Shown one piece after another: positions 8,927-18,828 of a stretch of DNA of 64,000 nucleotides. The stretch lies in assembly GCF_028622875.1 (NCBI RefSeq), contig NZ_CP117709.1:3661001-3725000 (forward strand). The letters run 5' to 3'. Origin of the DNA: Streptomyces sp. MMBL 11-1. Its GTDB lineage: Bacteria > Actinomycetota > Actinomycetes > Streptomycetales > Streptomycetaceae. A program made the translations under genes and the position numbers. The notes under the pieces are model-generated. The model was not told the origin of the DNA, did not search any database, and was given only the letters and a program-made list of their open reading frames with translations. How positions within the stretch are numbered: the first letter of the stretch is position 1; each line of letters starts with the position of its first letter.

Positions 8927-9099
8927 GGCGGGCGCGGTGGCTCGCTAGGTGGCTCGACGGTGCGCGACGACCGCCGACGCGACCGCCTGGGCGACCGCCT
9001 CGGCGGCACCCCCGACGGCACCCCTCGGCGGTACCCCCGACGGCGCCTCTAGGCGGTAAACGGAAGGCCGTTGTCAGTGGGTACTCCTATCGTGTGGTC

Positions 9100-12000
9100 A
9101 TGACCCCTGCTCTCTTCGGGCGCGACCACCCCGCAGGCGTACTCCGCTCGGAGATCGCCCGGGCCACGGACAGCCACGGCGGTCTCGTGCTGGTCACCGG
9201 CGAGGCCGGGATCGGCAAGAGCACGCTCGTCACCGATGCCGCGCACGAGGCACGGCGGCGCGGGGCTCTGGTGGTCGGAGGTTCCTGCTGGGACTCGGAC
9301 AACACCCCTGGCTACTGGCCCTGGGTCCAGATCCTGCGCGGTCTGCGCCGGTCCGCCACCGCGGCCGAATGGGCAGCGGCCCAGGAGGCGTCGGACGGCC
9401 GGCTCGCCGTGCTCCTGGGCGATCCGGTCAGGGTCGCCCAGGGCGGTGTGGACGGGCCGGGACCCAGCGCGCCATCGGCCCCGGGGGCCGCCGGAGGCCC
9501 GGGTTCCGACCGGGCGCGGAGCGGCGAGCCCGGCCCGGAAGCGGCCACGAGCCTCCCGGGCGGCGGTCCGCCGGAGGGGGCCGAGGCCTTCGGTCTCTTC
9601 GACGCGGTGACCACGGCCCTCGTCACGGTCTCCCAGAGCCGGCCGCTGGTGGTCGTTCTCGACGATCTGCACAGCTCCGACCCGGCCTCGCTGCGCCTGC
9701 TCGAATTCGCCGCCCAGCACGCCTGGTTCGAGCGGCTGCTGCTGATCGGCACCTACCGGGACGTCGAGGTGGAGGCGCCGGGGCACCCGCTCCAGCAGCT
9801 GATCCTCCCCCTGGTCTCGCGCGCCGCCGCGACCCTCACGCTGACCGGCCTCGGCCGGGACGAGGTGGGAGCGCTGATGACGGTGACGACGGGCCGCGAG
9901 CCCGCACCGCCGCTGGTCGACGAGGTCCACCGGCGCACCGGCGGCAACCCCTTCTTCGTCGAGCAGACGGCCCGGCTCTGGCACAGCGGGAGCCCTGTCT
10001 CCACCATTCCGCCCGGCGTGCGGGAAGCGGTCCGGCAGCGGCTCGCCCTGCTGCCCGAGCCGGTCGTCTCCCTGCTGACCAGTGCCGCCCTGCTCGGCCG
10101 GGAGTTCCGCCGGCAGGTCCTGGCCGTGGTGCACGGTTCACCGGTCCCCCACGTGGACCGGCTGCTGGAGCCGGCCGTCGTCGCCCGTGTCGTCGTCCCC
10201 CGCCCGTCCGGGCAGTACGCCTTCGCCCACGACCTGCTGCGCGAGACGCTGTACGCCTCGCTGGACGACGCCGAGGCCCGTGAACGCCATGCCGCCGCCG
10301 TACGGTCCCTGGACGCGCACGGCGGCCTCGGCGACGCGGTGCGGCCCGGCGCCCTCGCCCGGCACGCCCACCTCGCGGGCAGTGCGCTGGACCGCGACCG
10401 CCGGATCGACCTGCTGCTGACGGCCGCCCGGGACGCCGCGGCCCGCCTGGCCGACGAGGAGGCGGTCGGCCACTACCGGCGCGCCCTCGCGGTGGCGTCG
10501 GGTGAGTCGAGTGAGTCGGGCGAGCCAGGAGGCCCGGGGGAATCCGCAGGGCCCAGGGGGCCAGGCGGAGTCCCGGCATGCGGGCCGGGAGCTGCATACG
10601 GGCCGGGCTCGGCAGACGGGACGGGAGAGGCCGGCAGGACAGGAGAGGCAGACGGGACGGGAGAGGCCGGTGCGGAGGGCCGGGGGCCGGACCTCCGGCG
10701 TGCCGCGCTGATCGGTCTCGACCTCTCCGGCCAGCTCCGGCACGCGGGGGAGACGGCCGAGGCGCAGCGTCTGCTGGACCGGTCGGTCGCCCTGGCCCGG
10801 GAGCTGGACGAACCGGAACTGCTGGCCCGGGTGGCGATCACCCTCCACCGCGACCGTTCCCTGGGCGGCCACGACGTGCCCACGATGGGACTCCTCGCCG
10901 AGGCCCACCGCAGGCTCACCGGCAAGGAGGGCCAGGAAAGCCTCTCCGACGACCGGCTCGCCCAGGAGCTGGCCATCCACATCATGGCGCTGGCCCGGAG
11001 CGGCTCGGACGACGAGGCGCTCGCCTTCTCGCTCTGGGCACGCCACGACTCCGTGTGGGGCCTCGGCTCGGCGGTGGAGCGGCTCGGGCTGACCGACGAG
11101 ATGACCGTTGTCGGCCGGCGCTCCCAGAACCAGGACATGGAGCTGCACGCGACGTCCATGCGCTGGGTGGCGCTGCTGGAGCTGGGCGACCCGGCCTTCA
11201 TCGACCAGTTCCGGGCGTTCGTCCGGCTCGCCGAGCAGACCGGGCTGCCCCGGTTCGCCCTGGGAGTCGCCGTGGACACCAGTCTGATCGCCTCGCTTCA
11301 GGGCCGGTTCGCCGAGGCGTCCACCGCGCTGGAGGACGACGCACTCGACCCCGAGAGCGATGAGCACGTGGCCTTCGGCTTCATGGGGCACCACCTGCGC
11401 TGGGCGTTGCATCTGCTCCAGGGGCACTTCGCCGAGGCCGAGGAGGTCCTCGGCGCGCTTCCGGGCGCCGGGTATCCCTATCCCGGGCTGCTGGAGGCGG
11501 TCACCGCCGTGGAGCAGGGCGACGCCACGCCCGGTCTGCGCCTGATCGCCGAACAGGCGGACCGCCCCGCCCCCTACCCTCGGGCGTTCATGCCGCTGTG
11601 GCTCCGGCTGCTGGCCCAGACGGCCGCGCTCACGGGCGACCCACGGCTCATCACCCGCGCGGAGGACGAGCTGACGCCCTACACGGGCCAGTGGATCGTC
11701 TCGCTGTACGGGTGCGACATCGGCGGCCCCGTCGACCTCTGGCTCGGCATGCTCGCCGCCGCCCGCGACGACCAGGACGCGGCGGTGGCGGCCCTCACCG
11801 AGGCCGCCGCCTCTTCGGACCGTCTCGGCGCCCGCCCCTGGGCCGTACGCGCCCGGCTGTGCCTGGCCCGTTCTCTGATCGCCCGCGTCGACGCGACCGG
11901 CGGCGACGCGGTGGACGACGGGACGGCCCGTACTGGCGTGGCCGGTGCTGGGACAGCCCGTGCCGGGAGCGCCGATGCCGGTGACGCCGGGCAGGCCCGT

Positions 12001-12828
12001 CGGCTGCTCGGCGAAGTGGAGCGGGAGGCGGGCGAGTTGGCCCTGGCCCACGTGGAGACCGGGGCCGCGGCCCTCCGCGCGGCCCCGCCCGTCACCGCTG
12101 CCCCTGCCCCTACCGCGAGCGACGCCCCCGCCGCCCCCCGCCTCGCCTCCGGCCCACCCGGTCCCTCCGTCTCGCCGGCCCGGGGCTCGTCTCCCGACCG
12201 GGGCAAGGCAGGCGCACCGGCGTGGTCATCGGCAGCGGCAGAGACAGCGTCCGGACCATCGGCGGGGCCCCGGGCCGTGCCGTCCGCCGAGTTCCGGCGG
12301 AACGGGCCGGTGTGGCAGCTGCGCTGGGACGGGGTGACCGTGCACGTCCCGGACGCCAAGGGCCTGCGGGACCTGCACAGCCTGCTGGGACTGCCCGGCG
12401 CCGACGTCCCGGCCGTCCGGCTCCTCGCGCCCGAGGGCGGGGACCTCGTCGTCGCCGCCGGGCAGCTCGGCGGCGATCCGGTGCTCGACGAGGAGGCCAA
12501 GCGACGCTACAAGGAACACCTGGACCGGCTGGACGCCGAGATCGACCGGGCCGCCGCCCTGGACGACACCCGCAGCGTCGAGAAGTACGACCGGGAGCGG
12601 CAGGCCCTCCTCGACCAGCTCCGCACCGCGGCCGGACTCGGCGGCCGAACCCGCCGGCTGGGCGACCAGACCGAGCGGGCCCGCAAGACGGTCACCGCCC
12701 GGATCCGCGACACCCTGCGCAAGCTGGACACCCTGCACCCCGCACTGGCGGCCCACCTGAAGGCCTCCGTGACCACCGGAACCACCTGCGCCTACCGCCC
12801 CGAACAAACCCCCGACTGGCACCTCTGA
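9100..12828 (+). CDS. Large P-loop ATPase with tetratricopeptide-like middle (regulator-type AAA ATPase)
   Basis: About 1242 residues. The N-terminus carries a Walker A (TGEAGIGKST, residues 33-42) and Walker B (LVVVLDDLHSSD), as in the ATPase domains of LuxR/LAL and SARP-type regulators, followed by a long helical repeat region like their sensor domains. No C-terminal LuxR helix-turn-helix is seen. Instead there is a helical end (VEKYDRERQALLDQL ... RTRRLGDQTERARKTVTARIRD) that may bind DNA. Several Gly/Pro/Ser inserts occur near 9446-9560, 10500-10680 and 12070-12280. The start could also be GTG 9094; no clear ribosome site is seen for either. Confidence 0.75.
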   Translation: MTPALFGRDHPAGVLRSEIARATDSHGGLVLVTGEAGIGKSTLVTDAAHEARRRGALVVGGSCWDSDNTPGYWPWVQILRGLRRSATAAEWAAAQEASDGRLAVLLGDPVRVAQGGVDGPGPSAPSAPGAAGGPGSDRARSGEPGPEAATSLPGGGPPEGAEAFGLFDAVTTALVTVSQSRPLVVVLDDLHSSDPASLRLLEFAAQHAWFERLLLIGTYRDVEVEAPGHPLQQLILPLVSRAAATLTLTGLGRDEVGALMTVTTGREPAPPLVDEVHRRTGGNPFFVEQTARLWHSGSPVSTIPPGVREAVRQRLALLPEPVVSLLTSAALLGREFRRQVLAVVHGSPVPHVDRLLEPAVVARVVVPRPSGQYAFAHDLLRETLYASLDDAEARERHAAAVRSLDAHGGLGDAVRPGALARHAHLAGSALDRDRRIDLLLTAARDAAARLADEEAVGHYRRALAVASGESSESGEPGGPGESAGPRGPGGVPACGPGAAYGPGSADGTGEAGRTGEADGTGEAGAEGRGPDLRRAALIGLDLSGQLRHAGETAEAQRLLDRSVALARELDEPELLARVAITLHRDRSLGGHDVPTMGLLAEAHRRLTGKEGQESLSDDRLAQELAIHIMALARSGSDDEALAFSLWARHDSVWGLGSAVERLGLTDEMTVVGRRSQNQDMELHATSMRWVALLELGDPAFIDQFRAFVRLAEQTGLPRFALGVAVDTSLIASLQGRFAEASTALEDDALDPESDEHVAFGFMGHHLRWALHLLQGHFAEAEEVLGALPGAGYPYPGLLEAVTAVEQGDATPGLRLIAEQADRPAPYPRAFMPLWLRLLAQTAALTGDPRLITRAEDELTPYTGQWIVSLYGCDIGGPVDLWLGMLAAARDDQDAAVAALTEAAASSDRLGARPWAVRARLCLARSLIARVDATGGDAVDDGTARTGVAGAGTARAGSADAGDAGQARRLLGEVEREAGELALAHVETGAAALRAAPPVTAAPAPTASDAPAAPRLASGPPGPSVSPARGSSPDRGKAGAPAWSSAAAETASGPSAGPRAVPSAEFRRNGPVWQLRWDGVTVHVPDAKGLRDLHSLLGLPGADVPAVRLLAPEGGDLVVAAGQLGGDPVLDEEAKRRYKEHLDRLDAEIDRAAALDDTRSVEKYDRERQALLDQLRTAAGLGGRTRRLGDQTERARKTVTARIRDTLRKLDTLHPALAAHLKASVTTGTTCAYRPEQTPDWHL

Positions 12829-12997
12829 CCCGCCCCCTCGGCCCCCGGAACACCCGCCCCTTGGCCCGGTCTGCCGGGGCGCCAGTCGGGCCCAGCGGCC
12901 CGGGCGCCCGGCCGCCCGGCTCCGCCGTTCTCCGCGCACCCCGGGCGCCCGGCCGGCCCCGTACCCGCCGCGCGGCCCCGTACCCGCCCCGGTGCCG

Positions 12998-14281
12998 CTA
13001 CTCCTCGGCGACGACATCGGCGACGACACAGGCCACGTTGTCCGGTCCGCCCGCCTCGCGGGCCAGCCCGACCAACCGGCGCACGGCCTCCTCCGGGTCC
13101 TCCGCCGCGATGACCGCCGCCCTCAGCTCCGCCTCGTCCACCACGGTGGACAGCCCGTCCGAGCAGAGCAGATAGCGGTCCCCGGCCATGGCCTCGCGCA
13201 AGCGGACGTCGGGGCGGCACGCCACGGCCGCCGGGGCAGGCCGCGCCTCCCCGACCAGCGCTTTCAGCAAGAGCGCACGCCCCGGGTGGGAAGCGGCCTC
13301 CTCCCGGCTCAGCGAACCGTCGTCGATCATCGACTGGACCAGGCTGTGGTCATGAGTGATCCGGAACAGCTCCCCGCCCCGCAGCAGATAGGCCCGCGAG
13401 TCCCCGATGTGCACGAGCCCGAGCCGCGATCCGGTCCACAGCATCGCGGTGAGCGTGGTCCCCGAACCGTCCGGGGCCGCACAGGGCGCGACCGCGTCCC
13501 GTACCGCCCGCGAAGCGGAATCCGCCGTGTCCTCCAGAGCGTTCAGCAGATCCGCGGCGGACAGCGCACCGTCCCGGGCGCCCCACGCGGAGGGCTTGAG
13601 CGCCTCGATCGCCGCAGCGCTCGCCTCGGCCCCGCCCTCCCCGAAGCCGTCGGCGACCGCCAGCAGCCCGGGCCCCGCGAACGCCGCGTCCTGGTTCGTC
13701 GTACGCACTTCCCCGGCATCGGTCAGCGCGGCGCACCGGATCGCGAGCGGCACCGCCCCCGGTCCGCCCGGCAACCCCGGACCCGGGCTCCCCCACCCGC
13801 TCGGGCCCCCCGTGCACTCCGCGCCGCCCGCCTTCCCCGCGTTCCCCGTGCTTCCGGTACCGCCTGTGCTTCCCGTACTGCCTGTGCTTCCCGGTATCCG
13901 CGACATGGCCCTGCCCTCCGCTGACAGATGGTCGACGAGGTACATCGCGAGATCCCGCCGGGCCGCCGTCTCGGCCTCCACCCGCGCCCAGTAGGCCCGG
14001 ATCTCCACGGCCGCGGCGCCCGCGTCGAGCGCGACCACCCGGCCGATCCGGCTCAGAGGCATGCCGATCCTGCGCAGCCACGCCACCAGCCGGGCCCCCT
14101 CCGCCTGCGCCGGGTCGTAGTACCGGTAACCGTTCACCGGATCGACCAGGGCGGGTCGGAGCAGACCCAGCTCGTCGTAGCGCCGGAGCGCCTTGGCGGA
14201 GAGCCGGGACAACCGGGCGAACTCCCCGATCGTCACCAGCTCTCCGCTCGCGGCGTCCACCGCGCGGCCTTCGCGTCCCAC
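12998..14281 (-). CDS. MerR-type DNA-binding domain fused to a PP2C protein phosphatase
   Basis: A 427-residue protein. Residues about 15-85 form a MerR helix-turn-helix (VTIGEFARLSRLSAKALRRYDELGLL ... YRYYDPAQ) with a short helical linker. A Ser/Thr/Gly-repeat spacer follows (about 130-180). Residues about 190-425 are a PP2C (PPM) phosphatase with the metal-binding motifs TNQDAAF, LLAVADGFGEGG, SGTTLTA, VHIGDSRAYLL and LLCSDGLS. It may couple dephosphorylation to transcription control. GTG start with GAGGAGG 8 bases upstream. It is convergent with the preceding ATPase gene. Confidence 0.88.
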   Translation of the reverse strand: MGREGRAVDAASGELVTIGEFARLSRLSAKALRRYDELGLLRPALVDPVNGYRYYDPAQAEGARLVAWLRRIGMPLSRIGRVVALDAGAAAVEIRAYWARVEAETAARRDLAMYLVDHLSAEGRAMSRIPGSTGSTGSTGGTGSTGNAGKAGGAECTGGPSGWGSPGPGLPGGPGAVPLAIRCAALTDAGEVRTTNQDAAFAGPGLLAVADGFGEGGAEASAAAIEALKPSAWGARDGALSAADLLNALEDTADSASRAVRDAVAPCAAPDGSGTTLTAMLWTGSRLGLVHIGDSRAYLLRGGELFRITHDHSLVQSMIDDGSLSREEAASHPGRALLLKALVGEARPAPAAVACRPDVRLREAMAGDRYLLCSDGLSTVVDEAELRAAVIAAEDPEEAVRRLVGLAREAGGPDNVACVVADVVAEE

Positions 14282-14408
14282 CCCGTACCTCCTCGTACCG
14301 GGCGCCTTCCGCCCGGCCCCACCGATGCTGGGGCTTCCCCTGCGGGGAAGGTCAAGGATGCACGGCGGATACGTCCGCGGCCCCCACGCGGGCAGGCCCG
14401 CCCGCAGG

Positions 14409-15266
14409 TCACTTCCGGTTGTAGAGCCGCATCGTCACCGCGCCGAAGACCACCAGAAGCACCCCGGTCCAGCCCAGCGTCCAGGCGATGTCGGAGGCCG
14501 GCCAATTGCCCGCCATCAACTCACGCACGGCCGTGGCGAGGTGGGTGACCGGGCTGTTGTTCACGAAGGCCTGAAGCCAGCCCGGCATCGTCTTCGGGTC
14601 GACGAAGACATTACTGAGGAACGTCAGCGGGAAGATCACCATCATGCTGACGCCCATCACCGACTTCTCGGAGCGCAGCAGCAACCCGAACATCGTCCAG
14701 ATCCAGGAGAACGCGAACGAGAACAGGACCAGCAGGGCGACACCGGCCAGCACGCCGAGCACACCGCCGCCCGGACGGAATCCGATGATCATGCCGATGG
14801 CGAGCATCACCACCGAGGCCAGCAGATACCGCAGAACGTCGCCGAGCAGATAGCCGACCATCGGAGCGGGCCGCCAGATCGGCAGCGTACGGAACCGGTC
14901 GAAGACGCCCTTGGCGATGTCCGTGTTCACCGCGATGCCCGTGTACATCGTGATCATCACGACGCTCATCACCATGATGCCGGGCAGCAGGAACTGGATG
15001 TACTCCTCCGTGGAGCCGGCCAGCGCCCCTCCGAAGAGGTACGTGTACATCAGGACCAGCATGATCGGGAAAGCCGTCACATCGAAGAGCTGTTCCGGCA
15101 CATGCTTGATCTTCAGCATGGCGCGCCAGCCGAAGGTCATCGATGCCGACAGGGCACTGGGCCTCGGCGGGCGCTCCTGGCCCACCAGGATCGCCGAGAG
15201 GCGTTCCTTGTCCGGCGCGGCGAGCGCGACGCCCTCCAGCTCCGTCTTGGCGGTCGCGGTGCTCAT
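14409..15266 (-). CDS. ABC-2 type transporter permease (DrrB-like)
   Basis: A 285-residue integral membrane protein with about six hydrophobic segments (for example [43 protein letters not shown]). It includes the ABC-2 signature region [21 protein letters not shown] and ends LYNRK. It pairs with the ATPase encoded immediately upstream, whose stop overlaps this start by 4 bp (ATGA). The pair resembles daunorubicin-type DrrAB exporters; the exported compound is unknown. Confidence 0.88.
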   Translation of the reverse strand: MSTATAKTELEGVALAAPDKERLSAILVGQERPPRPSALSASMTFGWRAMLKIKHVPEQLFDVTAFPIMLVLMYTYLFGGALAGSTEEYIQFLLPGIMVMSVVMITMYTGIAVNTDIAKGVFDRFRTLPIWRPAPMVGYLLGDVLRYLLASVVMLAIGMIIGFRPGGGVLGVLAGVALLVLFSFAFSWIWTMFGLLLRSEKSVMGVSMMVIFPLTFLSNVFVDPKTMPGWLQAFVNNSPVTHLATAVRELMAGNWPASDIAWTLGWTGVLLVVFGAVTMRLYNRK

Positions 15267-16234
15267 GCCGCCACTCCCTTCTTGTCCGTGAGTGCGAGGA
15301 AGACCTCGTCGAGGCTGGGCTGTCCCAGCGAGAAGTTGTCGACCGTGATGCCGCAGCGGGCCAGCTCGGCCAGGGCCCGTCCGGCCTGCTCGGCGGCCCC
15401 CTGCTCGGTGCTCTGCCCGTCGACCCGGGCGGTCAGGGCCACCGGGTCCGCGTCCAGCTGGACCTCCACGTCCAGCGCGAGTGCCAGCACCCGCTGCGCC
15501 TCGGCCCGCTGAGCGCCGTCCCGGAGCCGCAGATGGACGGTGCCCGCCCCGACGGAGGCCTTGAGCTCGCCCTTGGTTCCCTCGGCGATGACCCTGCCGT
15601 GGTCGATCACCGCGATACGGGAGGCCAGCTGGTCGGCCTCGTCCAGATACTGGGTGGTCAGCAGCACCGTGGTGCCGTGGGCGACGACCGCCCGCACGAT
15701 GTCCCACACCTGGTTGCGGCTGCGGGGGTCGAGTCCGGTGGTCGGCTCGTCCAGGAACAGCACGTCCGGGGTGTTGAGGATGGACGCGGCGATGTCGATG
15801 CGCCGCCGCATGCCTCCCGAGTAGTTCTTCACCTGCTTGCCCGCCGCCTCGCTCAGCCCGAACCCTTCGAGCAGCTCGGCCGCCCGGTCGCGGGCCGCGG
15901 GCTTGGAGTGCCCGAGCAGCCGGCCGAGCAGGACGAGGTTCTCCACCCCGGTCAGGTCCTCGTCCACCGAGGCGTACTGCCCGGTCAGGCTGACCCGGCT
16001 GCGGACCGCGTCGGCGTCCTTCACCACGTCCTTGCCGAACACCCTGGCCGTGCCGCCGTCGGGGCGCAGCAGGGTCGCGAGCATACGGACGGCGGTGGTC
16101 TTCCCGGCGCCGTTGGGCCCGAGGACGCCGTAGACGGTGCCGGTGGGGACGGCGAGGTCGATGCCGTCCACCGCACGGTTGTCACCGAAGACCTTCACCA
16201 GCCCCGTGGTCTCGATGGCCAGTTCTGTGCTCAT
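15263..16234 (-). CDS. ABC transporter ATP-binding protein (DrrA-like)
   Basis: A 323-residue ATPase subunit: Walker [12 protein letters not shown], signature [10 protein letters not shown], Walker [13 protein letters not shown], and the C-terminal domain typical of DrrA-type drug exporters. It is translationally coupled to the permease by a 4-bp overlap. The preceding same-strand gene encodes an FMN reductase, so the three may form one transcript. Confidence 0.92.
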   Translation of the reverse strand: MSTELAIETTGLVKVFGDNRAVDGIDLAVPTGTVYGVLGPNGAGKTTAVRMLATLLRPDGGTARVFGKDVVKDADAVRSRVSLTGQYASVDEDLTGVENLVLLGRLLGHSKPAARDRAAELLEGFGLSEAAGKQVKNYSGGMRRRIDIAASILNTPDVLFLDEPTTGLDPRSRNQVWDIVRAVVAHGTTVLLTTQYLDEADQLASRIAVIDHGRVIAEGTKGELKASVGAGTVHLRLRDGAQRAEAQRVLALALDVEVQLDADPVALTARVDGQSTEQGAAEQAGRALAELARCGITVDNFSLGQPSLDEVFLALTDKKGVAA

Positions 16235-16292
16235 GATCCATTCCTTGTGGGTCGTCGGTCGGGAGTCTGCGATCCGCGCGGATTCCGGGAGC

Positions 16293-16901
16293 TCATGAGA
16301 CGTACGGGCGGATGGCGCGCGCCTCGCGCAGTGCCCAGCCCCACCAGCCGAGCTGGTCGAGCATGAGCCCCATGGACCGGTCCCGGCCGGTGTCGTCGGA
16401 GGGCCCCTCCAGCGGCTGCCGGAGGAAGTCGAGCGCGACCCCGTTTCTCAGGGTCACCGTGTGCAGCTCGGTGAAGACCGAACGCAGCTGCTCCACGGCG
16501 TACAGCCCGGCGGAACCGTGCCCGTAGCTCACGAAGGCGACCGGCTTGGTCTGCCACTCCTCGTAGGCGAAGTCGATGGCCTGCTTCAGGGAGGCGGGGA
16601 ACGAGCGGTTGTACTCCGGGGTGACCACGACGAAGGCCTCGGCCCTGGCGATCTCCTCGGTGAACTCCGTCATCTGCTCGGTCGCCCGTCCCGGATAGTG
16701 CACGGGGAAGTCGTAGTCGGCGAGATCCAGCACGGCGAGGTCCAGCTCGCTCCGGTGCTGGGCCCGCTCCACGAACCAGCGGCCGACCGCGTCGCCGATA
16801 CGGCCCTCGCGGGTGCTGCCGATGATCACCGCGACACGCAGGGGAAGGCCGCTTCCCGCGTCCGCTTCCCGGCCCCCGCCGGCACTCTCGTCCGTCGTCA
16901 T
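16293..16901 (-). CDS. NADPH-dependent FMN reductase family protein
   Basis: About 202 residues, flavodoxin-like, with the FMN phosphate-binding loop [15 protein letters not shown] and the second loop [18 protein letters not shown], both typical of the NADPH:FMN/quinone/azo reductase family. ATG 16901 follows GGAGG by 8 bases; a GTG directly before it (16904) is an alternative. Upstream on the coding strand is a long perfect palindrome (17036-17064) that could be its operator. Confidence 0.85.
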   Translation of the reverse strand: MTTDESAGGGREADAGSGLPLRVAVIIGSTREGRIGDAVGRWFVERAQHRSELDLAVLDLADYDFPVHYPGRATEQMTEFTEEIARAEAFVVVTPEYNRSFPASLKQAIDFAYEEWQTKPVAFVSYGHGSAGLYAVEQLRSVFTELHTVTLRNGVALDFLRQPLEGPSDDTGRDRSMGLMLDQLGWWGWALREARAIRPYVS

Positions 16902-17035
16902 CACTCGATCCTCCTCCCGCGACCTCCGCCGCCCCCCGGGCTTCCCGGGCCTCCCCGGGTCTCCCGGCTTCCGGGCCCTCTCGTCCGGCCCCGGCCGTTC
17001 CGCTCCCTCACCTCAGGGGCGCCAGACGCGGAGAC

Positions 17036-17064
17036 GCGACCGCCAGATTGAATCTGGCGGTCGC
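17036..17064. promoter_or_regulatory. 29-bp near-perfect palindrome upstream of the FMN reductase gene
   Basis: GCGACCGCCAGATT and its exact complement flank a single G. The A/T-rich centre (AGATTGAATCT) in very GC-rich DNA resembles a dimeric repressor operator. It lies 135 bp before the FMN reductase start and 72 bp after the end of the next upstream gene, so a terminator role for that gene is the alternative. Confidence 0.5.
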
Positions 17065-17135
17065 GCACCCGGCCGGAGACGCCGGAAACCCGATGCCGGA
17101 GCCGCCCTACGCCGGCCCCGGACATCGGACGGGCT

Positions 17136-17543
17136 TCAGGCCTCCCGCGTGTAGAAGACGTAGAACGAGACGCAGAAAACGCCCGCACCGACCACCAGCC
17201 CCAGAACGGTCGACCTCAGCACGCTGGTGTCGGTGAGGCTCACCAGGAAGCCGATCGCGCACGCGGTCAGCGCGCCGTACACGGCTGCCCGCAGCTCGCG
17301 CGGCAGCGAGCGCTGGACCCGGCCCACCGCGAAGCAGAGAACCGCCAGAGCGGCACCGGAGACGAGCCCGAGCAGCACCTGCCCACCGGTGCTGGGGCCG
17401 CCGTCGCGACGGATGAACGCCGCGTAGAACCCGTAGGCCACGCCGAGCACCAGGGGCAGCGCCCAGGCGAGCGAGGTGTGATGGCGGGTCCGCGCATGGG
17501 CGCGGGAACCGCTTCGGCCGGGCATGGCTGCGTGTGTGGCCAT
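17136..17543 (-). CDS. Small polytopic membrane protein of unknown function
   Basis: A 135-residue protein with about four hydrophobic segments (SLAWALPLVLGVAYGFYAAFI, VLLGLVSGAALAVLCFAVG, AAVYGALTACAIGFLVSLT, VLGLVVGAGVFCVSFYVFY). The ATG at 17543 is preceded by AAGGAG. A basic, His/Arg-rich N-terminus precedes the first span. No family function recognised. It is divergent from the next gene. Confidence 0.7.
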   Translation of the reverse strand: MATHAAMPGRSGSRAHARTRHHTSLAWALPLVLGVAYGFYAAFIRRDGGPSTGGQVLLGLVSGAALAVLCFAVGRVQRSLPRELRAAVYGALTACAIGFLVSLTDTSVLRSTVLGLVVGAGVFCVSFYVFYTREA

Positions 17544-17674
17544 CGCGGACAGCTCCTTCCGTCGCCCCCGTCGCACGCCCCCGCTCCTCCAGAGCACACC
17601 CGACCGCGCCGCCCGGCAACTCGAATGGCGTACGGCCCGGAGCGGCCCGGCCGCGTACGGGATTCCCTGGAGGA

Positions 17675-18613
17675 GTGCGGACCTCCCTCTCGGCGACCTC
17701 GACCTCGGCGGCCTCGGCCTTCTCGGCGACCACCGCGGTCTTCTCGGCGGTCCTGCTCGTTCTGCTCGCCGTCCTCGTGCCGTTGAGTGCGCTCTCCGCC
17801 TGGGTCGACCTGGAGATCGACGACACCGACCGGTACGTCGCCGCTGTGTCGCCGCTCTCCTCCGACCCGGCGGTACAGAGCACCGTCGCGGACCTGGTCA
17901 CCGAGGAGGCGATGCGACAGGTCGACCTCGGCCCGCTCCAGGACACGGTCCGGGAGTTCCTGCACGAGACCGTGCGGTCGTTCACCACCACCGAGGCCTT
18001 CCGGAACGCGTGGGACGCCGCGAACCGGTCCGCCCACAAAGCGGTGGCAGCCGCCCTGGACGGCGACAGCGGGGAGGCTGTGACGATCGATCTGGCCCCG
18101 GTGATCGACCAGGTCAAACAGGACCTGGTGCGCGACGGAGTGCCGTTCGCGGACCAGATCCCGGTCGAGCGGACGGAGATCACCGTGCTCGGCCCCGGTC
18201 AGGCCGACGAGCTCAGGAGTTCGTTCCGGTGGCTGCGCTACTGCAGCATCTGGCCGGCCGTCGCCACTCTGGTGTTCCTCGTCCTGGTGGTCGGGATCGC
18301 GACCGTACGGCGCGGGCTGCGGGCCGGGCTGTGGGCCACCGCGACCGTGGGAGCCGGGTTCGTGCTCGGCGCGATCGTGCTCCGGGTGCTGGTCGCGGTC
18401 GGCCGTGGCCGGGTGCTGGAGGAGGCGCCGGACAGCGACCGGGACGCGGCCGCCGCGGTGGTCGACGCCCTGACCGCCTCGCTGCGGACCACGGTGTGGG
18501 CGGTGCTGGCGGTCGGTGCGGTCCTGCTCGTGGGGGCGGTGGTGGCCCGGATGCTCCTGCGGGGCAGGCGGTCCACGGTCGACGGCCGCCCCGCCGACGG
18601 AGTGGATCGGTAG
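17675..18613 (+). CDS. Membrane protein of unknown function with an extracytoplasmic domain
   Basis: About 312 residues from the GTG chosen here. An N-terminal membrane anchor (FSAVLLVLLAVLVPLSAL) is followed by a roughly 150-residue hydrophilic acidic domain starting VDLEIDDTDRYVAAVSPLSSDPAVQ, then three C-terminal spans. This layout is common in actinobacterial hypothetical membrane proteins. The start is uncertain: the frame is open back to 17534, and GGAGG at 17669-17673 lies very close to this GTG. Not recognised beyond topology. Confidence 0.6.
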   Translation: MRTSLSATSTSAASAFSATTAVFSAVLLVLLAVLVPLSALSAWVDLEIDDTDRYVAAVSPLSSDPAVQSTVADLVTEEAMRQVDLGPLQDTVREFLHETVRSFTTTEAFRNAWDAANRSAHKAVAAALDGDSGEAVTIDLAPVIDQVKQDLVRDGVPFADQIPVERTEITVLGPGQADELRSSFRWLRYCSIWPAVATLVFLVLVVGIATVRRGLRAGLWATATVGAGFVLGAIVLRVLVAVGRGRVLEEAPDSDRDAAAAVVDALTASLRTTVWAVLAVGAVLLVGAVVARMLLRGRRSTVDGRPADGVDR

Positions 18614-18686
18614 CCGACGGGGTGGAGGGGGATCAGAGCTGACCACCGCCCCAGGGAGCTGACCACAGCCCCAGGGCGGGACAGAG

Positions 18687-18728
18687 GCTCCCCGCTCGGT
18701 GTTTCACGTGAAACACAGAGCGGGGAGC
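18687..18728. repeat. Inverted repeat enclosing a parS site
   Basis: GCTCCCCGCTC and GAGCGGGGAGC form an 11-bp perfect stem around the parS palindrome, between convergent genes. It could act as a bidirectional terminator whose loop holds the ParB site. Confidence 0.65.
18701..18714. promoter_or_regulatory. parS: parS centromere site
   Basis: An exact GTTTCACGTGAAAC, the Streptomyces ParB-binding palindrome that clusters around oriC. It marks this region as origin-proximal. Confidence 0.9.
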
Positions 18729-18750
18729 AGCACGCCCGAAAGCGGCACGT

Positions 18751-18806
18751 CCGAGAGCCGCCCGTCCGGGAGCCGCCCGTCCGGGAGCCGCCCGTCCGGG
18801 AGCCGT
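18751..18806. repeat. 15-bp tandem repeat, about 3.5 copies
   Basis: Unit CGTCCGGGAGCCGCC repeated head to tail in the convergent intergenic region next to parS. No coding role seen. Confidence 0.7.
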
Positions 18807-18828
18807 ACAGCCGGGCCGCGCCGTGGCC

